Shown piece by piece: positions 17,436-26,801 of a DNA stretch of 64,000 bases. This DNA is from Gammaproteobacteria bacterium (GTDB lineage Bacteria > Pseudomonadota > Gammaproteobacteria > Pseudomonadales > Azotimanducaceae), in NCBI GenBank assembly GCA_020832085.1, contig JAFIFJ010000104.1:1-64000 (forward strand). The letters are read 5' to 3'. The notes beneath the pieces are model-generated. The model made no database searches. It was given only the letters and a program-made list of their open reading frames with translations, and had not been told where the DNA came from. Each line of letters opens with the position of its first letter. Position 1 is the stretch's first letter. Made by a program: the position numbers and the translations under genes.

Positions 17436-18578
17436 TCAGGCGTGCTTGTTTTCCAGGGCGCGCGCGAATGCGGACCTGAGCCGGGCCACCGTGGCATCCA
17501 CATCCTTGAGCTTGTCGAGGCCGAACAGGCCGATACGGAAGGTTCGGAAGTCTGCGGGCTCGTCACAGGCCAGCGGCACGCCAGCGGCGATCTGAGTGCC
17601 CGCTGCGGCCAGTTTGCTGCCGTTGTGCAGCGCCGGATCATCGGTGTAGCAGACCACCACGCCGGGCGCTTCGAAGCCGACGGCAGCGACACTCGCGAAG
17701 CCCATGTCCGCCAGCAGGCCCCTGACCGCCTGCCCGAGGATCAGCTGGGCATCGCGGGCACGATCGAGGCCGAAGCCGACTGTTTCGCGCATGGCGTCAC
17801 GGAAGCGGGTCAGGGCATCGGTGGGCAGCGTGGCGTGGTAGGCGTGACCGCCAGCCTCGTAGGTCTGCATGATGCTGCGCCACTTCTTCAGGTCGCAGGC
17901 AAAGCTGCTGCTTTCCGTTTCGGCGAGACGAGCTTCGGCGCGACCGCTGAGCATGACCAGTCCGGCGCAGGGCGAGGCGCTCCAACCCTTCTGGGGGGCA
18001 GAGATCAGCACATCGACGCCCATGGCCTTCATGTCCACCCAGACCGTTCCGGAGGCAATACAGTCGAGGACGAACAGGGCGCCGACGGCGTGAGCCGCCT
18101 CGGCCAGGGCCTGCAGGTAGCCGTCCGGCAGCATGATGCCCGCTGACGTTTCCACGTGAGGTGCGAACACCACTTCGGGCCGAAAGGCGTGGATGCGGGC
18201 CACGACGTCCTCGATGGCGGCCGGTGCGAAGGGCTGCTGGGACCCCGGAGCCACCTGAGCGGCCTTGAGGACCTCGATGTCGCGGGTGATGCGGCCGGTT
18301 TCGAGGATCTGGCTCCAGCGGTAGCTGAACCAGCCGTTGCGGATCACCAGCACGCGGCGATCTGTGGCGAACTGCCGGGCCACTGCTTCCATGGCGTAGG
18401 TGCCGCCGCCCGGGATCACGGCCACGCCGTCAGCGTGATACACCTCGCGCAGACCAGTGGAAATGTCGCGCATCACCTGCTGGAAGTTCTGTGCCATGTG
18501 ATTGAGCGAGCGGTCGGTGAAGACCACGGAGAATTCGTCGAGGCCGCCGGGATCGACGGCGGAAGGAGATGGGCTCAT
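17436..18578 (-). CDS. Class V aminotransferase, alanine-glyoxylate/serine-pyruvate type
   Basis: A PLP-dependent fold-type I transaminase of 380 residues. The Schiff-base lysine is K197 in SAPQKGWSASPCAG. The PLP-holding aspartate is in FVLDCIASGTVWVDMKAMG, and the phosphate loop in VIPGGGTYAMEAVARQF. Family members move amino groups between alanine, serine or aminoethylphosphonate and glyoxylate or pyruvate; no phosphonate genes are near. A good extended -10 promoter lies 36 bp upstream of the ATG. Confidence 0.83.
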   Translation of the reverse strand: MSPSPSAVDPGGLDEFSVVFTDRSLNHMAQNFQQVMRDISTGLREVYHADGVAVIPGGGTYAMEAVARQFATDRRVLVIRNGWFSYRWSQILETGRITRDIEVLKAAQVAPGSQQPFAPAAIEDVVARIHAFRPEVVFAPHVETSAGIMLPDGYLQALAEAAHAVGALFVLDCIASGTVWVDMKAMGVDVLISAPQKGWSASPCAGLVMLSGRAEARLAETESSSFACDLKKWRSIMQTYEAGGHAYHATLPTDALTRFRDAMRETVGFGLDRARDAQLILGQAVRGLLADMGFASVAAVGFEAPGVVVCYTDDPALHNGSKLAAAGTQIAAGVPLACDEPADFRTFRIGLFGLDKLKDVDATVARLRSAFARALENKHA

Positions 18579-18613
18579 GACAGGTCCTGGATGACGGTTT
18601 CCGAACGGCGCGG

Positions 18614-18622
18614 ACTATAGCA
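18614..18622 (-). promoter_or_regulatory. Extended -10 promoter of the class V aminotransferase gene
   Basis: Minus-strand TGCTATAGT is an extended -10 element 36 bases before the ATG at 18578. There is no good -35 hexamer at the usual spacing, which extended -10 promoters tolerate. TATAG is rare in this GC-rich sequence. Confidence 0.45.
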
Positions 18623-18663
18623 GCCGCCGCCTGATGCGTCCCTGCAACCGAGCGAGCGGTCCT

Positions 18664-18690
18664 TGTGGGAGCGGCTTCAGGCGCGGCGCC
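18664..18690 (+). repeat. Degenerate REP-like fragment
   Basis: TGTGGGAGCGGCTTC followed by a GC-rich run resembles the head of REP elements common in pseudomonads and xanthomonads. The expected GCGGC/GCCGC hairpin is broken here. It has the same TGTGGGAG head as the element at 41883. It lies in the 272-bp divergent gap between the aminotransferase and the spermidine-synthase-like gene. Confidence 0.3.
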
Positions 18691-18850
18691 GTTCGCGTGA
18701 CGCGCCGTGGTGTGATTGCCGTCGTTGCGGTGCTGTTCGCCGGTCGCGTAGGCTTCGGCGCTGCTGATTGCGCCGCGTCGCGGGCCAAGGTCACGCCGGG
18801 CGCTGCCCCATCCTGACCTTGAGGGCGAAGTCTGTCTGCACGGGAATCCC

Positions 18851-21142
18851 ATGATCATCGCCCTCACCATATTCCTTTCAGCCTTTCTGCTGTTCACGGT
18901 GCAACTGATCCTCGGCAAGTGGCTGTTGCCCTGGTTCGGCGGAGTGCCGGCGGTATGGACCACCAGCATGCTGTTCTTTCAGCTGCTGCTGCTGGCCGGT
19001 TACGGCTATGCTCGCCTGCTCGATCACTATCTCGATCCGCCGCTGCAGGCGCGGGTGCACGGCGGCCTGCTGCTGCTGGCGGCGCTCACACTGGGGCTGC
19101 AGTGGTATGGCTGGGGGGTGCCGCTGCTGCCGGATGCGGCGTGGCGCCCGGATCCTGAATCCATCCCCTGGTTGCATCTGCTGGGGACCCTGACCCTGGC
19201 GGTGGGTGTCCCCTTTCTGCTGCTGGCCGCCACCAGTCCGCTGCTGCAGCGCTGGTACAGCCTGCTTGCATCCGGCAACAGTCCCTATCGCCTCTATGCC
19301 TTGTCCAACGTCGGCTCTTTGCTGGGACTGCTGGCCTATCCCTTTCTGATCGAGGTGGCGCTGGCAGTGCCGGAGCAGGCTTGGGTCTGGACTCTCCTGT
19401 TCGCGGTGATGATCGGCGGCTGTGGTGCCGCGGCCTGGCGCATGGTGGGCATCGAGGCACCGCCACCCGGAGCTGCGATGGTCGTCGCTGACAGCGCGGG
19501 GCAGGCTCCGGGGCGACCGGCTGAATGGCTGCTGCTGTCAGCCGCCGCGGTGGCCATGCTGCTGGCGGTCACCAATTTGCTGTCCCAGGACATCGCCGTG
19601 GTGCCCCTGCTCTGGGTGGTGCCGCTGGCACTCTATCTGGTCACGTTCATCCTCTGCTTCGACCATCCGCGCTGGTATCGGCAGTCTCTGTTCGTGGCGT
19701 TGCTGGCCCTGCTGGTGGTGGCGGTGTCCGTCGTCCTCACCAGTCCCGCCAAACCGGGTCTGCTGGAGCAGCTTCTGCTCTACGGCAGCCTGCTGTTCGT
19801 GTTTTGCATGCTTTGCCACGGCGAGCTCTACCGGTCCCGGCCTGAAGTGTCGCGGCTGACGTCCTTCTATCTGATGGTGGCCACAGGTGGCGCTTTGGGG
19901 GGCGCCTTCGTCAGCCTCGTCGCGCCCTGGCTGTTCAAGGGCTTCTGGGAGTTTCCGGTGGTGCTGCTGGCGGGCTGCGCCATGCTGCTTCTGCGCTGGC
20001 AGCAGCAGGGCCTGCTGGCTCAGGGCCACTGGCGCCACGCGGCCGTCGTCAGCGGCATCCTGCTGGCCTTCGTTGCTGCCGGCACCATCAATGTCCATGC
20101 CGCAGCTCCGGGCGGTGGCCTGCGGTTGCTGCTGCTGGTGGCAGCGACGTTTGCCTGTACCCATCTGGCCTGCTTCGCCCTGGCGAAGCTGGGTACCGGC
20201 AGTGTGCTCAAGCTTCGGGTCTGGGGTCTCGGTGAGCATGCCTGCGTGCTGTTTCTGGCTGCTGCCATTCTCAGCGTGCAGGTGCTGGCGACGTTCAAGG
20301 ACACCCTCTGGGTGGCGCGCAATTTCTACGGCGTGGTGCGGGTCATCGAAGTGGCGGGGCAGCCCTCAGCGCCGGCCTACCGGGAGATGCTGCACGGACA
20401 GGTTCAGCATGGCTTTCAGTTCGTCGACTCCGACTGGCGCAGCTTTCCCACCAGCTACTACTCGCCGGATGGAGGCGCGGGACTGGCGCTGACGCACCAC
20501 CCCCGGGGTGGCGCCTCTGACGCCGCGCTGTCGGTGGGGGTGATTGGCCTCGGCATCGGCACCCTGGCCGCCTACGGCCGGCCGCAGGATCGCTACGTGC
20601 AGTACGAGATCAATCCGCTGGTCAGCCGACTGGCCCTCGGTGCCGGCGGCTGGTTCTCCTACCTCGAGGACAGCCCTGCACTGCAGGAGATCGTCGGGGG
20701 CGATGCCCGGATTGCCATGGAGGCCCATCTGGCTGCTCATGGGGGGCGGGGTTTCGACGTGCTGGTGCTCGACGCCTTCAGTGGCGACGCCGTGCCGGCC
20801 CATCTGCTGACGGTGGAAGCCTTCGACCTGTACCGGGCGCACCTGGCCGATACGGATGCGGTCATTGCCGCGCACGTTTCCAACCTGTTCCTGGATCTGC
20901 CGCGGGTGGTCCGTGGAGCGGCGCAGCGCTTGGGTCTCGAGGCCATCACCGTCACCGCAGGCGGCAGCGGTCCGCGGCCCTTCGCATCCGACTGGGTGAT
21001 TCTCTTTGCGCCCGAAAACAGCTGGATCCGCAGCAGTCCGATCATGGATGCGGTATCCCTGGATCCGGACGGTGAGCCGGAGCTGTGGACGGATCGCTAC
21101 AGCAGCCTGTTCCGCATCATGCGCACCCAGCCGCGCATCTGA
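18851..21142 (+). CDS. Membrane-fused spermidine-synthase-like protein (MFS-like N-terminus plus SAM-dependent methyltransferase fold)
   Basis: 763 residues. The first 490 or so form at least ten hydrophobic segments, starting with FLSAFLLFTVQLILGKWLLP, a hallmark of the fused MFS/spermidine synthase group. The C-terminal third has a Rossmann methyltransferase-like domain: VGVIGLGIGTLAAYG (about 560-575), YVQYEINPLVSRLALG and VLVLDAFSGDAVPAHLLT. Whether it makes polyamines is doubtful: no S-adenosylmethionine decarboxylase is near, and the family is functionally uncharacterised. It stands alone and ends 14 bp before the convergent meaB. Confidence 0.87.
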   Translation: MIIALTIFLSAFLLFTVQLILGKWLLPWFGGVPAVWTTSMLFFQLLLLAGYGYARLLDHYLDPPLQARVHGGLLLLAALTLGLQWYGWGVPLLPDAAWRPDPESIPWLHLLGTLTLAVGVPFLLLAATSPLLQRWYSLLASGNSPYRLYALSNVGSLLGLLAYPFLIEVALAVPEQAWVWTLLFAVMIGGCGAAAWRMVGIEAPPPGAAMVVADSAGQAPGRPAEWLLLSAAAVAMLLAVTNLLSQDIAVVPLLWVVPLALYLVTFILCFDHPRWYRQSLFVALLALLVVAVSVVLTSPAKPGLLEQLLLYGSLLFVFCMLCHGELYRSRPEVSRLTSFYLMVATGGALGGAFVSLVAPWLFKGFWEFPVVLLAGCAMLLLRWQQQGLLAQGHWRHAAVVSGILLAFVAAGTINVHAAAPGGGLRLLLLVAATFACTHLACFALAKLGTGSVLKLRVWGLGEHACVLFLAAAILSVQVLATFKDTLWVARNFYGVVRVIEVAGQPSAPAYREMLHGQVQHGFQFVDSDWRSFPTSYYSPDGGAGLALTHHPRGGASDAALSVGVIGLGIGTLAAYGRPQDRYVQYEINPLVSRLALGAGGWFSYLEDSPALQEIVGGDARIAMEAHLAAHGGRGFDVLVLDAFSGDAVPAHLLTVEAFDLYRAHLADTDAVIAAHVSNLFLDLPRVVRGAAQRLGLEAITVTAGGSGPRPFASDWVILFAPENSWIRSSPIMDAVSLDPDGEPELWTDRYSSLFRIMRTQPRI

Positions 21143-21155
21143 CCTGCGGGTGGGG

Positions 21156-22118
21156 TCAAAGCAGCGCCACGATCTCCATGGCGGCTGCATAGGGGGTGAG
21201 GTCACCGCTCTGGACCCGGGATTCGAGTTCGCGGCGGCGCTGATTCAGGGGTTCGTTGCGGGTCAGCCGCGCCTCCACCAGGGCCAGGATCAGGTGCTGC
21301 ATCCACTCCAGGTTCTGCCGGGCACGGCGGTCGGCAAAGGCCCCATTGGCTTCAGCTGAAGCGCGGAACTCGCTGATCATCTGCCAGATGGCATCGATGC
21401 GGGTGTGCTCTATGGCGGAGCAGGTGAGCACGCGGGGCGTCCAGTCGCTGCGGTGACCGAGCAGGTCCAGCGCGCTCTGGTAGTGGCCACGGGTGCGCTC
21501 GGCCTGGGCGGCCAACTCACCGTCGGCCTTGTTGATGACCACCGCGTCGGCCAGTTCGAGGATGCCCTTCTTGATGCCCTGCAGTTCGTCGCCGGCGTTG
21601 GGCAGCATCAGCACCAGGAAAAAGTCCACCATCCCCGCCACCTGATACTCGCTCTGGCCGACGCCCACGGTCTCCACCAGGATGACGTCGTAGCCGGCGG
21701 CCTCGCAGAGCAGTTTGGTTTCGCGGGTCTTCTGGGCGACGCCGCCGAGGGCCCCGGCCGAGGGTGAGGGCCGGATGAAGGCATGGGTTTCCCGTGATAG
21801 TTCTTCCATGCGGGTCTTGTCACCGAGGATGGAACCGCCGCTGACCGGTGAACTCGGATCCACGGCCAGCACGGCGACCTTGTGACCCTGCCTGATCAGG
21901 TGGCGCCCGAAGGCCTCGATGAAGGTGGATTTGCCCACGCCCGGACTGCCGCTGATGCCGATGCGGATGCTGCGTCCGGTGTGAGGCAGCGCGGCCTGCA
22001 GCAGGGCCTGGGCGGCCTCGCGGTCGGCGTCGCGGGTGCTCTCCACCAGGGTGATGGCCTTGGCCAGCGCCCGCCGCTGGCCGCCAAGGATGTCTTCGAT
22101 GGCGGGGGCTGCGGTCAA
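21156..22118 (-). CDS. meaB: MeaB, methylmalonyl-CoA mutase-associated G-protein chaperone
   Basis: GTPase that loads and protects the adenosylcobalamin cofactor of methylmalonyl-CoA mutase. 320 residues. The Walker A is in GISGSPGVGKSTF (about 54-66), with VLAVDPSSPVSGGSILGDKT, VETVGVGQSE and VINKADG as the G-protein motifs. The start is TTG 22118, two bases after the mutase stop; no ATG occurs until far inside. Direct coupling with the mutase supports MeaB over the arginine-transport name ArgK formerly used for this family. Confidence 0.92.
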   Translation of the reverse strand: MTAAPAIEDILGGQRRALAKAITLVESTRDADREAAQALLQAALPHTGRSIRIGISGSPGVGKSTFIEAFGRHLIRQGHKVAVLAVDPSSPVSGGSILGDKTRMEELSRETHAFIRPSPSAGALGGVAQKTRETKLLCEAAGYDVILVETVGVGQSEYQVAGMVDFFLVLMLPNAGDELQGIKKGILELADAVVINKADGELAAQAERTRGHYQSALDLLGHRSDWTPRVLTCSAIEHTRIDAIWQMISEFRASAEANGAFADRRARQNLEWMQHLILALVEARLTRNEPLNQRRRELESRVQSGDLTPYAAAMEIVALL

Positions 22119-22120
22119 GC

Positions 22121-24289
22121 TCAGGCCGCCTGGCTGTGCTCGATGGCCTTGAGCACGTCCCGGGCCGCTGCAGGAATGCGCGTCCCCGGTCCGAAGATGG
22201 CCACCGCGCCTGCCTGGGTCAGGAAGTCGTAGTCCTTGCGCGGGATGACGCCGCCCACCACCACCAGGATGTCGCTGGCACCTTCCTGCTTCAGGGCGGC
22301 AATGAGCTGCGGCACCAGGGTCTTGTGGCCGGCGGCCTGGGAGGACACGCCCACCACATGGACGTCGTTTTCCACCGCCTGCCGTGCCACTTCCTCGGGG
22401 GTTGAGAACATGGGTGAGAGGTCGATGTCGAAGCCGAGATCGGCGAAGGCCGTGGCGATGACCTTGGCGCCGCGGTCATGGCCGTCCTGGCCCATCTTTG
22501 ACACCAGCATGCGTGGCCGCCGGCCCTGCCTCTCCACGAAGCCGGCTATGTCCTGCTTCAGCCCCTGCCAGTCCGCATCATCCTGCCAGGCACTGCCGTA
22601 GACGCCGGAGACGGTCTGGGACTGGGCCTTGAAGCGGCCGTATTCCTTCTCCAGGGCGGAGGAGATCTCGCCGCCGGTGGCCCGCACCCGGGTGGCGGCC
22701 ACGGCCAGCTCCAGCAGATTGCCCTCGCCGCTTCGGGCCGCCTCTTCGAGGGCGTTCAGGGCGGCGGTCACCGCCTGCTCGTCGCGGCTGGCGCGGATCG
22801 ACTCGAGGCGGCGGATCTGGGATTCCCGGACGGCATCGTTGTCGATGTCGAGAATCTCGACGGCTTCGTCCTGGCCGTCACCGAGCTGGTACTTGTTGAC
22901 GCCGACGATGACGTCCTCGCCGCGATCGATGCGCGCCTGCTTGCGGGCGGCGGCCTCCTCGATGCGCAGCTTCGGCAGGCCGGTTTCGATGGCGCGGGCC
23001 ATGCCGCCCTGTGCTTCCACTTCCTCGATCAGTGCCCAGGCTTTCTCGGCGATGTCCCGGGTCAGCTTTTCCATCATGTAGGAGCCGCCCCAGGGGTCCA
23101 CCACCTGGGGAATGCCGGTTTCTTCCTGCAGGATGAGCTGGGTGTTGCGGGCGATGCGGGCGGAGAATTCCGTCGGCAGGGCGATGGCCTCGTCCAGGGC
23201 ATTGGTGTGCAGGGACTGGGTGCCGCCGAACACGGCCGCCATGGCTTCGATGGTGGTCCGCACCACGTTGTTGTAGGGATCCTGTTCGGTGAGCGACCAG
23301 CCCGAAGTCTGGCTGTGGCAGCGCAGCATCTTCGAGCGCGCATCCTTGGGATTGAAGCCGTCGATGATCCGCGACCACAAGAGCCGGGCGGCGCGCAGCT
23401 TGGCAATCTCCATGTAGAAGTTCATGCCGATGCCCCAGAAGAAGGACAGCCGCGGGGCGAACTCGTCGATCTTGAGGCCCGCCGCCAGGGCCGTGCGCAC
23501 GTACTCGAGGCCGTCGGCCAGGGTGTAGGCCAGTTCCAGGGCCGAGTCCGCGCCGGCCTCCTGCATGTGGTAGCCGGAGATGGAAATGGTGTTGAAGCGC
23601 GGCATGTGGGCGGTGGCGTAGCTGATGATGTCGCCGATGATGCGCATGGACGGCGCGGGCGGGTAGATGTACGTGTGGCGGACCATGAACTCCTTCAGGA
23701 TGTCGTTCTGAATGGTCCCGGAGAGCTTCTCGGGCCCCACGCCCTGTTCTTCGGCGGCGACGATGTAGGCGGCCAGCACCGGCAGCACCGCACCGTTCAT
23801 GGTCATGGACACCGACACCTCGTCCAGTGGAATGCCGTCGAAGAGGATCTTCATGTCCTCCACCGAGTCCACCGCCACGCCGGCCTTGCCGACGTCGCCG
23901 GTGACCCGGGGATGATCGGAATCGTAGCCGCGATGGGTGGCGAGATCGAAGGCCACGGAAATGCCCTGGCCGCCGGCCGCCAGCGCTTTGCGGTAGAAGG
24001 CGTTGGATGCCTCGGCGGTGGAGAAACCGGCGTACTGGCGGATGGGCCAGCGCCGGCCGACGTACATGGTGGCCTGGGGGCCGCGGATGAAGGGCTCCAG
24101 ACCGGGCAGGGAGTCCATGAATGGCAGGTCGGCAGTGTCCGCCCGGGTGTAGAGCGGTTTGAGGTCGATGCCTTCCGGTGTCTGCCAGGTCAGATCGTCA
24201 GGGGTGAGGCCCTTGGATTGTTTGGCGACCAGCGCCTCCCATTCCTCGAAGGTGGCAGGCTTGGGTTGATAGGCGCGTTTCTCGGTCAT
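22121..24289 (-). CDS. Methylmalonyl-CoA mutase, single-chain, adenosylcobalamin-dependent
   Basis: Interconverts (R)-methylmalonyl-CoA and succinyl-CoA. 722 residues, so catalytic barrel and B12 domain are in one chain as in the Sbm/ScpA type. The barrel includes [38 protein letters not shown] and [20 protein letters not shown]-type text at the centre. The cobalamin motif D-G-H-D-R-G is near residue 600, with the lower-ligand histidine. It is followed within two bases by meaB. No epimerase or propionyl-CoA carboxylase is in the window. The metabolic partner may be propionyl-CoA from the valine genes at 26.8-30.9 kb. Confidence 0.95.
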   Translation of the reverse strand: MTEKRAYQPKPATFEEWEALVAKQSKGLTPDDLTWQTPEGIDLKPLYTRADTADLPFMDSLPGLEPFIRGPQATMYVGRRWPIRQYAGFSTAEASNAFYRKALAAGGQGISVAFDLATHRGYDSDHPRVTGDVGKAGVAVDSVEDMKILFDGIPLDEVSVSMTMNGAVLPVLAAYIVAAEEQGVGPEKLSGTIQNDILKEFMVRHTYIYPPAPSMRIIGDIISYATAHMPRFNTISISGYHMQEAGADSALELAYTLADGLEYVRTALAAGLKIDEFAPRLSFFWGIGMNFYMEIAKLRAARLLWSRIIDGFNPKDARSKMLRCHSQTSGWSLTEQDPYNNVVRTTIEAMAAVFGGTQSLHTNALDEAIALPTEFSARIARNTQLILQEETGIPQVVDPWGGSYMMEKLTRDIAEKAWALIEEVEAQGGMARAIETGLPKLRIEEAAARKQARIDRGEDVIVGVNKYQLGDGQDEAVEILDIDNDAVRESQIRRLESIRASRDEQAVTAALNALEEAARSGEGNLLELAVAATRVRATGGEISSALEKEYGRFKAQSQTVSGVYGSAWQDDADWQGLKQDIAGFVERQGRRPRMLVSKMGQDGHDRGAKVIATAFADLGFDIDLSPMFSTPEEVARQAVENDVHVVGVSSQAAGHKTLVPQLIAALKQEGASDILVVVGGVIPRKDYDFLTQAGAVAIFGPGTRIPAAARDVLKAIEHSQAA

Positions 24290-24390
24290 GATGCGGGACG
24301 CTCTGGCTGGACGGATGGAAACCCCTGACGTGACATGGCCTGCGACTGAGCGGACTCAGCGGCAGGCCATGGGGGGGACCGGCTTGGCGC

Positions 24391-25824
24391 TTACTTCAGG
24401 CGATCGATTACCGCGCCGAACAGCTGCTGATCCGTGGGCAGCGCCTTGGGGACCGGCAGCGGCTTGGACACCCAGGTGACGTTGATCAGGTGCCGCCAAT
24501 TGATGTTCTCGCAGGTGGAGTTGCCACCCCAGGTGCCGCAGCCCAGGGAGAAGGTCTGCCGCATGCCGTTCCACAGGTTGCCGCTGTTGGAGGCGGCCTG
24601 TGGCTGGTTGACCATGACCCGGGCGGTCTTGGTGCCGTTGGCCAGCTTCATGATGTTGTCGTCGTTGTAGGAGTAAATGCCGCAGGAGTGGCCCATGCCC
24701 TGGTACTCCTGGATGCGGTTGGTCAAGGCCACCGCCTCGTCCATATCCTTGACCTTGTAGAAGGCCATGATGGCGGACAGTTTCTCGCCGGAGTAGGGAT
24801 GGTCAGGACCGGTGCCGGTCTCCGGCATGATGATGAACAGCCGGTCCTCGGGAATGTCCACGCCGGCCATGGCGCAGAGCTCCTGGGGCTTCTTTACCAC
24901 CGCATCGGGATTGAGGTGGCCGTCTTTCCACAGCACGGCAGCGATCTTGCCGTAGGCGTCCTTCGGCGCGACCCAGCCGCCCTCGGCTTCCAGGGCCTTG
25001 ATCAGGTCGTCATGAATGGCTTCCAGCGCGATCACAGAGTTGTCCGAGGAGCAGGAGGCGGCCAGATCGAGGATCTTGGAGATGCGGATCTTCTCGGCGG
25101 CTTCCTTGAGGTTCGCGGATTCATCGACGGTGATCACGGCATTGCCGACGCCGACGCCAAGCGCGGGCGTGCCGCTGGAGTAGGCTGCGCCGACCATGCC
25201 CGCACCGCCGGTGGCGAGAATGAGGTCGCACTGCTTGAGCAGTTCGTTGGTCTTCTCGATGCTCACCGGGCCTACGTCCTGGATCAGGTCGCGGGGGGCG
25301 CCCATCTTCTCCAGTGCGTCCTGCATGCGCTCGATGATCATCTTGTTGGTCTTGTAGGCACGGGGGTGGGGGGCGACGACGATGGCGTTGCGTCCCTTCA
25401 CCGCATTGATGCCCTTGATGATCGGCGTGGCTTCCGGGTTGGTGGAGGGGGCGAGGGCACCGATGACGCCCACGGGCTTGGCGATCTTGACGATCTGCCG
25501 CTCGGCATCCTCTTCGATGACGCCTACGGACTTGTCGTTCAGGATGTCCATCAGCGCGGCGCGGATCTTCACCGACATCTTCAGGAACTTGCCGTTGTAG
25601 TCACCGAGGCGGGTCTCATCGAGGGCATGCTGGGCAAGCTTCTCGGCCACGCCGGGCTGGGCACAGGACCACACCATGGCCCGGATCAGCTCGTTGACCC
25701 GCTCCTGGGTCGCGTCGGCAATCTGTTCCTGGGCCTTGCGGGCCCGGGCGATGATCTCGGCGATTTCGGCTGCGGCGTTGCCTTCGGCCGACTGTAGCGG
25801 TTGACTCTGAGTTTGTGCGGACAT
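24391..25824 (-). CDS. CoA-acylating aldehyde dehydrogenase (SauS / AdhE N-domain family)
   Basis: NAD(P)- and CoA-dependent aldehyde dehydrogenase, 477 residues. The catalytic cysteine is C258 in LAASCSSDNSVIALEA, and the nucleotide loop has GGAGMVGAAYSSGTPALGVG. The start ATG 25824 (MSAQTQSQPL) has GAGCGAGG upstream. The closest families I can recall are sulfoacetaldehyde dehydrogenase SauS and acetaldehyde/propionaldehyde dehydrogenases; I cannot choose between them by eye. It is 101 bp upstream of the methylmalonyl-CoA mutase gene on the same strand, which would suit an acyl-CoA-forming role. No sulfonate genes (sauT, xsc, tauXY) are near. Confidence 0.8.
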   Translation of the reverse strand: MSAQTQSQPLQSAEGNAAAEIAEIIARARKAQEQIADATQERVNELIRAMVWSCAQPGVAEKLAQHALDETRLGDYNGKFLKMSVKIRAALMDILNDKSVGVIEEDAERQIVKIAKPVGVIGALAPSTNPEATPIIKGINAVKGRNAIVVAPHPRAYKTNKMIIERMQDALEKMGAPRDLIQDVGPVSIEKTNELLKQCDLILATGGAGMVGAAYSSGTPALGVGVGNAVITVDESANLKEAAEKIRISKILDLAASCSSDNSVIALEAIHDDLIKALEAEGGWVAPKDAYGKIAAVLWKDGHLNPDAVVKKPQELCAMAGVDIPEDRLFIIMPETGTGPDHPYSGEKLSAIMAFYKVKDMDEAVALTNRIQEYQGMGHSCGIYSYNDDNIMKLANGTKTARVMVNQPQAASNSGNLWNGMRQTFSLGCGTWGGNSTCENINWRHLINVTWVSKPLPVPKALPTDQQLFGAVIDRLK

Positions 25825-25960
25825 GGCAGAACCTCGCTCTGTTGCTGTGTTCTGGCGCGTCCTGCACGGGTGCTGGACGGCGCGATGATCTCCGGGTGGC
25901 GAAGAATACCACCCCGAAGCTGGATCTGGCAGCGCGCGGCTCGGGCGCGCCAAGCCCTTT

Positions 25961-26416
25961 TCAGGACTTCAGCTTGACTCCGAACTCGCCTTCGAACAGG
26001 GCGGCGTCCTCGCCGTTGGCGGCAATGCTGGTGGCCAGCGGGAAGCGCGCCTTGCCGCTGTCCTTCAGCCTGTCGAAGGCGGCGGCCTGCTCGCCGAAGC
26101 TGCAGACCGCGATGATCTCTTCCGCCACCGGCTTCAGGTAGCGGATCCGCCCCTCGGCCAGGACGATGGAGCCGTGCAGATCGCGCATGGCGAGCTGCAG
26201 ATGCACCATGGACCAGCCGCACAGGGCGCTGATGGCGTAGAGGCTGCCGGCAAAGGCGGTGCCGTGCAGGTTGATGTTGGGAGCCAGGCCCGCGCCGACC
26301 TCCAGGGTCTCGCCGTCGAAGCTCCGGACCTTGATTGCAAGGGCCCGGGTCAGCGGTATGGTGTCGTGCCAGACCGTCTGCAGATCGTCACACAGCGCGG
26401 ACAGAGATCGTGTCAT
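25961..26416 (-). CDS. YiiD C-terminal-type hot-dog thioesterase
   Basis: A 151-residue protein of the YiiD_C putative thioesterase family. The family core is PNINLHGTAFAGSLYAISALCGW, of which NLHGTAFAGS is the helix-start motif; LAEGRIRYLKPVAEEIIA follows. Start choice is open: ATG 26416 (MTRSLSALCDDL) and ATG 26422 share an upstream GGAG, and ATG 26455 and 26494 are also in frame. I prefer 26416 for the SD distance and the usual family length. The substrate is unknown, with acyl-CoA or acyl-ACP expected. Confidence 0.72.
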   Translation of the reverse strand: MTRSLSALCDDLQTVWHDTIPLTRALAIKVRSFDGETLEVGAGLAPNINLHGTAFAGSLYAISALCGWSMVHLQLAMRDLHGSIVLAEGRIRYLKPVAEEIIAVCSFGEQAAAFDRLKDSGKARFPLATSIAANGEDAALFEGEFGVKLKS

Positions 26417-26801
26417 GAGCATGGCGCTCCGCATCAGTTCGATGAGGCGGGGCATTATGCCGGGCCCTCGGCGAAGTGCCAGCGCCAGCGCCAAATTGCG
26501 ACCGGGTCGCGCCTGACCGGGTCACACCTGACCGGGTCACACCTGATGGGCCGCGACTATAGCGCCCGGGACCCCTTCCGGCACCCTGTCGGATTTGGGG
26601 GTCCTCACCCTCGATGGGGCCTGATGCTTGGGGCGCGCGTGTCCCCTGTGTCAAAATAGTCAGCTGCGCCGGTTTTCTCTGGTTCTCCTGCGCCCGGTCC
26701 TGTTTGCCCCGGGAGGCAGTCCTGCGGATGAGGAAGCAGCGGATCGAGCGGGCTGCCCCCAGGCGCATCATGAAGCTGCATCATGTATAGGAACTTGCAG
26801 G
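26417..26801. other. 385-bp divergent intergenic region with a minus-strand -10 box
   Basis: Lies between the thioesterase gene (minus) and the valine-degradation operon (plus). It contains a 15-bp tandem repeat (26499-26543) and a minus-strand TATAGT at 26561-26556 that could be the -10 of the thioesterase gene, placing the repeat in its leader. For the plus strand I see only a weak A-rich CAAAATAGTC near 26652. No gene is supported here. Confidence 0.5.
26499..26543. repeat. Three tandem copies of a 15-bp unit
   Basis: Two identical units TGACCGGGTCACACC (26514-26528 and 26529-26543) follow a diverged first copy (26499-26513). Each unit contains TGACCGGGTCA, an interrupted palindrome. Confidence 0.75.
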
